From Flavobacteriales bacterium UBA1959 (lineage in GTDB: Bacteria; Bacteroidota; Bacteroidia; Flavobacteriales_D; Sanyastnellaceae): 12,071 nt of DNA. How positions within the stretch are numbered: the first letter of the stretch is position 1; each line of letters starts with the position of its first letter. Below the pieces are notes generated by a model. The model did no database searches, had not been told where the DNA came from, and worked only from the letters and a program-made list of their open reading frames with translations. The stretch covers positions 1,633-13,703 of the forward strand of contig DDEH01000139.1 of the NCBI GenBank assembly GCA_002336085.1. Direction: 5' to 3'. Positions 7,067 through 12,071 of the stretch are shown here, piece by piece. The position numbers were made by a program, and so were the translations under genes.

Positions 7067-8389
7067 CTATCGTAGGATGTAAGAGCGTTCTGCATCTAAT
7101 CGCAGCAAGATTGATACGAGCAAGGTAAACCCTACTAGCGATGATCCACCGGCACTGACGAAAGGCAGCGGAATACCGATGACAGGCGCCAGACCCAATA
7201 CCATTCCCACGTTGATTAGAAAGTGCATGAACAGTATGCTGGCTACTGCATAGCCATAGATCCGGGTGAAATCACTGCGTTGACGTTCAGCAATTACAAG
7301 GATTCGAAGGAGCAAGAGGGTATAAAGGAAGACCGTCAGGGCACTGCCGGCAAAGCCCCATTCTTCTCCAATGGTACAGAAGATGAAATCTGTTTCTTGT
7401 TCAGGCACAAAACCATAGGCGGTCATTGGACCATGCAAGAATCCTTTTCCTGTTAAACCGCCAGAACTCACAGCAGCTTTGGCGTGGCGGATGTTGTAGT
7501 CAGCATCCGGATTGCCCACGTCCATCCCGAACAGTACATAGATTCGTTCTTTTTGATGGGGCTTCAGTACTCCTTCCAAACTGCTATGGATTCCCGCGCT
7601 AAATACAAGTGTGGAAGCGAGGCAAATTATGGTCGCCCTGCGCACCCGTTTGCGGTTTCGTGGTACGACCCACCCCGGGACCAATTGCCAAATAAGAATA
7701 CCCAATGCCGTAAGAATCATCCACAGCCAGCCTATGGATGACTGCATTCCCAATAACGGGTAATCAAAGAAGGAAGCTCCTGTGAGGATAGTGGCAATCA
7801 AGATTAGCAATGCACAAAATACAGCAATCAATACGTTGCCCGAAAGGCCTTCACGGTAGAATGCAAAGATCAATCCTCCAAAGACCAAAACGGTGCCAGC
7901 GTCGGGTTGGAGCATAATTAGCGCTGCGGGTATGCAAACGATAAGAACGGATTGGACCAAAACCTTGGCGTTCCTGATTTTCCCATCGCTTCGGCTCAGG
8001 AGCCACGCCAACATAAGAGCTGTGCCTGTTTTGGCGAATTCGGAGGGCTGAAGACTTACAGACCCAAATCCAAACCACGATTTGGCACCGCCCACGGTTT
8101 TTCCAATCACTAAAACAGCAAGCAATAGGAGGACATTGACCGTGTAATGAATGACGGTGGTTCGAATGAAGAATTCACCTTCTACGATAAGAGTGATTGC
8201 CGCCACACCCAAGGCGATCAAGACCCAAATGAATTGCTTCCCAACTTTGCTGTCAAGCGCGAACCAGTCTACGGCTTCCGCTCCACTCGTGGCACTGGCA
8301 ATATTAAACAAACCCAAGGCCATAAAAGTGATCATAAGACCACTTGTTAGCCAATCGATACGCTGCAATATAGGAGCAGACCTTCTCAT
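7067..8389 (-). CDS. rodA: Peptidoglycan glycosyltransferase RodA (SEDS family)
   Basis: A 440-residue polytopic membrane protein that polymerises lipid II into glycan strands as partner of PBP2 in the elongation complex. SEDS signatures: GAKSWFGFGSVSLQPSEFAK (101-120), MLQPDAGTVLVF (159-170), SSGGLTGKGFLHGP (308-321), FVPEQETDFIF (327-337) with Asp334 matching the conserved catalytic-site aspartate, and GIPLPFVSAGGSS (405-417). It is about 70 residues longer than E. coli RodA. The excess lies around residues 205-280, where two extra hydrophobic segments (about 219-238 and 252-268) flank a basic loop PRNRKRVRR; I infer about 12 rather than 10 membrane helices. The ATG overlaps the mrdA stop as ATGA, and an A-rich stretch precedes it. 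This is the last gene of the operon; hairpins follow. Confidence 0.96.
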   Translation of the reverse strand: MRRSAPILQRIDWLTSGLMITFMALGLFNIASATSGAEAVDWFALDSKVGKQFIWVLIALGVAAITLIVEGEFFIRTTVIHYTVNVLLLLAVLVIGKTVGGAKSWFGFGSVSLQPSEFAKTGTALMLAWLLSRSDGKIRNAKVLVQSVLIVCIPAALIMLQPDAGTVLVFGGLIFAFYREGLSGNVLIAVFCALLILIATILTGASFFDYPLLGMQSSIGWLWMILTALGILIWQLVPGWVVPRNRKRVRRATIICLASTLVFSAGIHSSLEGVLKPHQKERIYVLFGMDVGNPDADYNIRHAKAAVSSGGLTGKGFLHGPMTAYGFVPEQETDFIFCTIGEEWGFAGSALTVFLYTLLLLRILVIAERQRSDFTRIYGYAVASILFMHFLINVGMVLGLAPVIGIPLPFVSAGGSSLVGFTLLVSILLRLDAERSYILR

Positions 8390-10209
8390 TTTTTTGCGTT
8401 GGGAAACGGATATGTGGCCCCTAAAATTCGCTTTTCTTTCTGGCTCTGTTCAACGTTTCTAGTTAAGTATTTCTCCATCATCAAGCTGGCAATTGGTGCG
8501 GCCCAATCTCCGCCAGAACCGGCGTTTTCAACGTAAACACTTAGTGCAATCTGGGGGTTTTCTGCAGGGGCGAATGCGATGAATACAGAGTGATTCCCCT
8601 CGGAATCCTGAACCGTTCCAGTCTTTCCACAGACTTTGAACCCAGGCACCTGAGCCAAGGGAGCAGTTCCTTCCGTTGATTCGGTGACAGCATTCATGGC
8701 GTAAATAATCGGGGCAAATAGTTCAGGAGAGACTCGAGAATTCATGAGGGAGTCCAACCCTCTGGGCTTGCCTGCTTCTCCGATGGATTTAATCACGTGT
8801 GGTGTGCGGTAATGGCCTCTATTGGCTAGGATCGCTGCCAAATTTGCCATGTGCAATGGAGTTGTAAGGAGTTCACCTTCTCCAATAGAAATGGAATAAA
8901 TTGTAGAATAGGCCCATCGCTTTGCTCCGTAGAACTTATCATACAGAGTGGTATCCGGCACAGATCCCGAACGAAGGCCGGGGAAATTACCCCCCAAATT
9001 GGTGCCCAATCCGAACCGTCGGACAGCGGTTGTCCAACCGCTCAATTCATGCCGCGCTTCTTCAAATACACTGGTTGATTTTCGAGGTTGAATCATACGG
9101 CGCATCACTTCATGGAAAAAAGGGTTGCACGAGTGCACGATGGCTCCGCCCAAATTATCGTAGGTGTGCGGACCATGGCAACCGATAATCGATCGATCAC
9201 AAGCAATGCGGGATTCAGTTGAGATGACCCCTTGGTCCAGTGCCAATAGTCCTTGAATCATTTTAAAAATGCTACCGGGCCTGTAGGTGGCGCGCATAGT
9301 TCTGTTGAAGAGAGGTTTGTCAGGATCATGGAGGAGACTATCATAATGGACTCCACGCTTTCGGCCCGTGAGCAGATCAGTGCCGTAACTGGGCGCGCTA
9401 ATCATGGCTAGAACTTCACCTGAATTAGGCTCGATGGCGACGATGCTTCCGCGTTTCCCTTTCATAATTCGTTCGCCATAGGCTTGAAGCTCCATATCAA
9501 GCGTGAGTGTCAAATTCGTTCCCGGTGTCGGTAAAAAATCGAGCTCTCCTTCTTGTGCCGATTGCCGATAATCATTCCGGACATCGACCAGGTGAAACTT
9601 CTCTCCCTTTTGTCCTTTAAGTTCAGTTTCCCACTGAAGTTCGAGGCCTGACTTCCCTTTGTAGTCGCCAAGTTTATAGTCTTGGTTGGTCTGAAGGTCG
9701 TTTCGATCTACTTCACGGTACTCGCCCAATAAATGGCTTGCTAGCCCCGATTTATTCGTTCGAATGGAACGCCGCCTTGACTGGATTCCGGGAAATCGCC
9801 AGAGTTCGCCCGCGATTGCAGCGAATTCGGATGCAGGCATTTGTTTTCGGATAGTGGACGGCCGGTAAGTCGCATAGGCCTCAGCCTTTTGAATGGCCTT
9901 GTTAATTTCAGCTGGCGAGAGGTCGATTAATTGAGCCAGAGCCAAGGTATCCATGCCGCCACCTATTCGGCACTGCCTCGGAGTGAAGAAGATATCATAC
10001 CCCGCTTTATTGTCTAAAAAGAGTTCCCCATTGCGGTCAAATACCAACCCACGTGCAGGCTCCAATAATTCACGTTCTTGTGTCAGTCGTGCCGCGTACT
10101 GTGCCAATTCGCTGGAGAACAGTTGGAGTTGCGCCAAACGTCCAATGAAAATGATGGAAATGAGCAAAAACACAGCTCCAATAATCCACTGCCTTTCTTT
10201 GAGGTTCAT
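8386..10209 (-). CDS. mrdA: Penicillin-binding protein 2, elongation-specific transpeptidase
   Basis: A class B PBP of 607 residues that cross-links peptidoglycan made by RodA. One N-terminal membrane helix (about 8-26) is followed by the pedestal region, with ARGLVFDRNGE (52-62) typical of the family, and then the transpeptidase domain. Its three motifs are present: SIFK (catalytic Ser313, Lys316), SCN (360-362) and KTG (529-531). Between the first two motifs is a Cys/His cluster, C337, C344, H345 and H348, with C361 in the SCN motif itself. The frame is open upstream to 10344, but I place the start at 10209: the extra 45 residues overlap mreD and look like its out-of-frame translation, the helix then sits at the N terminus, the ATG overlaps the mreD stop as ATGA, and a purine-rich AAAAAAGAG lies just before it. 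The C-terminal tail after about 585 is charged. Confidence 0.96.
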   Translation of the reverse strand: MNLKERQWIIGAVFLLISIIFIGRLAQLQLFSSELAQYAARLTQERELLEPARGLVFDRNGELFLDNKAGYDIFFTPRQCRIGGGMDTLALAQLIDLSPAEINKAIQKAEAYATYRPSTIRKQMPASEFAAIAGELWRFPGIQSRRRSIRTNKSGLASHLLGEYREVDRNDLQTNQDYKLGDYKGKSGLELQWETELKGQKGEKFHLVDVRNDYRQSAQEGELDFLPTPGTNLTLTLDMELQAYGERIMKGKRGSIVAIEPNSGEVLAMISAPSYGTDLLTGRKRGVHYDSLLHDPDKPLFNRTMRATYRPGSIFKMIQGLLALDQGVISTESRIACDRSIIGCHGPHTYDNLGGAIVHSCNPFFHEVMRRMIQPRKSTSVFEEARHELSGWTTAVRRFGLGTNLGGNFPGLRSGSVPDTTLYDKFYGAKRWAYSTIYSISIGEGELLTTPLHMANLAAILANRGHYRTPHVIKSIGEAGKPRGLDSLMNSRVSPELFAPIIYAMNAVTESTEGTAPLAQVPGFKVCGKTGTVQDSEGNHSVFIAFAPAENPQIALSVYVENAGSGGDWAAPIASLMMEKYLTRNVEQSQKEKRILGATYPFPNAKK

Positions 10210-10724
10210 CTCTTTTTTCTTTTGGCTTGAACGAGCTGAAGCACAGTTGAAAAGAGAAACAAGCCCAGGGCAGCTGAGCTGATGGCTTTGCCCCATCCGC
10301 TGAGAAGCAAATCCAGGCGTCCTGCTTCCATCGAGAACATCCACAAATTATGGACTAGCAATGCGGTAAATGTTCGAGTTGAATACCATCGAAAGCCCAT
10401 GCTTTTGATGGTGGGCTCGTCTGTGACTTCGTAACCTTCTCGGGGCGCCAGTAAGCGATTGATGAACGGAAGGCAGACGGCCATGGTCAGGGCTGATGAG
10501 GCAAATATGCCACCTCCATAAGCGAAGAAGTCAACAGCGACTCCCATGATCATTGCAATGAGCATAAGCACAACGGGCCGTGTGTTGAGAGGAAGTAAAA
10601 GCAGGCCTAACAGATGAAATAAGGGAATTCCCCACCCTCCCCAAAGGACAATGTTTTGGAAGAACAAAATCTGAATCAAACCCGTCAGAAATAACTGGAT
10701 CGGTATGAGGATTGCGGGATTCAT
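10206..10724 (-). CDS. mreD: Rod shape-determining protein MreD
   Basis: A 172-residue, very hydrophobic protein with about five membrane segments (around 4-24, 34-50, 52-70, 73-92 and 135-165, the last region perhaps two), a polar loop near 95-112 and a basic C terminus (AKRKKR). MreD is poorly conserved, so the call rests on size, topology and its position between mreC and mrdA, which is diagnostic. It helps link MreB and MreC to the cell-wall synthases at the inner membrane. The start codon overlaps the mreC stop as ATGA and its own stop overlaps the mrdA start in the same way. No Shine-Dalgarno sequence precedes it, consistent with translation coupled to mreC. Confidence 0.9.
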   Translation of the reverse strand: MNPAILIPIQLFLTGLIQILFFQNIVLWGGWGIPLFHLLGLLLLPLNTRPVVLMLIAMIMGVAVDFFAYGGGIFASSALTMAVCLPFINRLLAPREGYEVTDEPTIKSMGFRWYSTRTFTALLVHNLWMFSMEAGRLDLLLSGWGKAISSAALGLFLFSTVLQLVQAKRKKR

Positions 10725-11524
10725 GGCAGTGAAGTAATAATGCTTTCTTCCAATGAATCAAGTAGGTTTCGATCGTCTACCACGCTCAATTGCACGTACC
10801 GCAAAGCCTGAAAATCAGCCTTCCAAATTACCGGTATATTCAGAAACTCACCATCGAAATATGGAGCCTCGTCTGCAATGATTCCGAACAATATGTCCGC
10901 GGGGAAGACGCCTTGGAAACCCGTGGTAAGAACGGAATCGCCGGGAGCAAAAGTTGCGCTTCGAGGGATGTCGTAGAGGGTTCCAGAAATGTGGTTAATC
11001 CCGTCCCATTTTAATCTACCAATCGCTCCTTGATTTCCAATGCGTGCGCTCCATTCGAGGCGATTATGAATCAAGGGGATTCCCATGGCATAATGTTCCG
11101 TGGTTTCGATAATTTTTCCAATTGCAGCCCCATTTTCTGTAACCCCGTTGCCTACTCTCACACCATTTTTCTTGCCTTGGTCGAGGATGAAATGATTTTC
11201 GCTTTTGGTCCAAGTTGATCGAATAATTTGGGCTGCGATGAATTCAGAACCATACTGCATTGGGGAAGTGCGTGTTCCAGCTATGCGTGATCGTAAGCGC
11301 GCATTTTCCTCGAGAAGTTGAAAGTTTTGATTGGAAAGTTCGGCTCGCTGGCTCCATTCTATTATTTGCCCTTGCCAAGCGCTCTCCCACTCCAAAGCAA
11401 TACGGACCCACTTGCCTCTTGGGAAACCATGGCTTGAAACGAACCATGCGATGGCTGCACTTTGCAGCACCAAGAAAACCAAGATGACCTGGTACTGAAC
11501 GATAAAGTTCCAGAGGTTTCGCAT
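10721..11524 (-). CDS. mreC: Rod shape-determining protein MreC
   Basis: A 267-residue bitopic protein, close to usual MreC length. A short cytoplasmic start is followed by one membrane helix (about 12-30), a coiled-coil stretch (about 55-85, with NFQLLEENARLRSRI), and two beta-barrel domains in the periplasm. Typical family turns are ILDQGKKNGVRVGNGVTENGAAIGKI in the first barrel and APGDSVLTTGFQGVFPADILFGII in the second. MreC scaffolds the elongation complex and activates PBP2. The start is 16 nt after the mreB stop; the 3' end overlaps mreD by four bases. Confidence 0.95.
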   Translation of the reverse strand: MRNLWNFIVQYQVILVFLVLQSAAIAWFVSSHGFPRGKWVRIALEWESAWQGQIIEWSQRAELSNQNFQLLEENARLRSRIAGTRTSPMQYGSEFIAAQIIRSTWTKSENHFILDQGKKNGVRVGNGVTENGAAIGKIIETTEHYAMGIPLIHNRLEWSARIGNQGAIGRLKWDGINHISGTLYDIPRSATFAPGDSVLTTGFQGVFPADILFGIIADEAPYFDGEFLNIPVIWKADFQALRYVQLSVVDDRNLLDSLEESIITSLP

Positions 11525-11540
11525 CGTGGAATGACGTGAG

Positions 11541-12071
11541 TCAGTTGCGCATCAAAAATGTGAATCGTTCGATATTTTTCAGCGCAATAGCTGTCCCTTT
11601 CGCGACGGCATGAAGGGGGTCTTCAGCCACGTGCACGGGAAGTTTTGTTCGAGCGGAAATACGCTTGTCCAAACCCCGAAGCAAAGCACCTCCGCCCGCT
11701 AAATAAATTCCAGTGCTGTAAATGTCCGCCGAAAGCTCAGGGGGGGTCTGCTCAAGTGCAGAATGGATTGCTTCTTCAATTTTTGAAATGCTTTTGTCCA
11801 ATGCTTGAGCTATTTCACTGTACGATACCATTATTTCCTTTGGAATGCCAGTCATTAAGTCCCGTCCCCGAACCGGATAATCCTCTGGGGGGTTTTCCAG
11901 TTCAACTGTAGCAGAACCGACCTCGATTTTGATTTGTTCTGCCGTGCGTTCTCCGATAAGGATGTTGTGCTGGCGACGCATGTACTCTTCGATGTCAGAA
12001 GTGAATTCATCTCCTGCAACACGGATGTTTTTATCGGTGACGATTCCACCCAATGCAATGACTGCAATCTC
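11541..12071 (-). CDS. mreB: Rod shape-determining protein MreB, C-terminal part (5' end outside window)
   Basis: The frame is open to the right edge and 176 residues are visible, about half of a normal MreB (around 340); an in-frame TTG at 12053 is internal, not the start. MreB is the bacterial actin that directs lateral wall synthesis under the inner membrane. Matching features are EIAVIALGGIV and IRVAGDEF of the nucleotide-binding fold, a RRQHNILIGERTAEQIK helix region, LALEQ-type helix residues before TPPELSADI, the adenine-side motif GIYLAGGGALLRGLD, and VHVAEDPLHAVAKGTAIAL near the C terminus. The C terminus (about FTFLMRN) is not extended. It is the first visible gene of the mre-mrdA-rodA operon; any promoter lies beyond the window. 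Confidence 0.97.
   Translation of the reverse strand, partial: EIAVIALGGIVTDKNIRVAGDEFTSDIEEYMRRQHNILIGERTAEQIKIEVGSATVELENPPEDYPVRGRDLMTGIPKEIMVSYSEIAQALDKSISKIEEAIHSALEQTPPELSADIYSTGIYLAGGGALLRGLDKRISARTKLPVHVAEDPLHAVAKGTAIALKNIERFTFLMRN

Noticed and set aside
11532..11543. TGACGTGAGTCA palindrome in the mreB-mreC gap
   Set aside because: Arms are only four bases and one overlaps the mreB stop codon; this is expected by chance.
1..12071. Search for a novel system, mobile element, CRISPR array or RNA gene
   Set aside because: Coding genes fill the window except for gaps of 215 nt or less; all but one of the genes fall in known housekeeping families, and no direct-repeat array, transposase, tRNA-like or rRNA-like sequence was seen.

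Overview
The window looks like ordinary chromosomal housekeeping DNA from a member of the Bacteroidota, most likely of the Flavobacteriia. This rests on gene content and protein style (RodA, PBP2 and MreC variants, the 2-oxoglutarate dehydrogenase pair, an MMPL/RND lipid-type exporter), on A-rich rather than Shine-Dalgarno-like start regions, and on one candidate promoter of the TTTG/TAnnTTTG kind. I see no tRNA, rRNA, CRISPR array, insertion sequence, phage gene or sign of recent transfer. I looked for a novel system and do not see one; the findings are refinements and modest oddities within known families.

Left half, plus strand (1-6851): the C-terminal end of an MMPL/RND-family exporter, then rfbA (glucose-1-phosphate thymidylyltransferase, dTDP-sugar synthesis), a geranylgeranyl-diphosphate-synthase-like prenyltransferase, a small unrecognised protein, and sucA and sucB (E1 and E2 of 2-oxoglutarate dehydrogenase). 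Gaps between the first four genes are 24 nt or less, so they could be co-transcribed. A 111-nt gap with a weak candidate promoter precedes sucA. The sucA-sucB gap (88 nt) holds a perfect 7-bp inverted repeat. A strong GC-rich hairpin with T tracts on both sides ends the block.

Middle (6852-7066): a 215-nt convergent intergenic region with two hairpins, the strong bidirectional terminator and a second, nested one nearer rodA. No gene is visible in it.

Right half, minus strand (7067-12071): the cell-elongation (Rod complex) operon, transcribed right to left as mreB (C-terminal part only, cut by the window edge), mreC, mreD, mrdA (PBP2) and rodA. mreC/mreD, mreD/mrdA and mrdA/rodA all join by the same 4-nt ATGA overlap, which suggests translational coupling from MreC through RodA. 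MreB filaments, MreC/MreD, the PBP2 transpeptidase and the RodA glycosyltransferase together drive lateral cell-wall growth, so the organism is probably rod-shaped. The mreB promoter lies outside the window.
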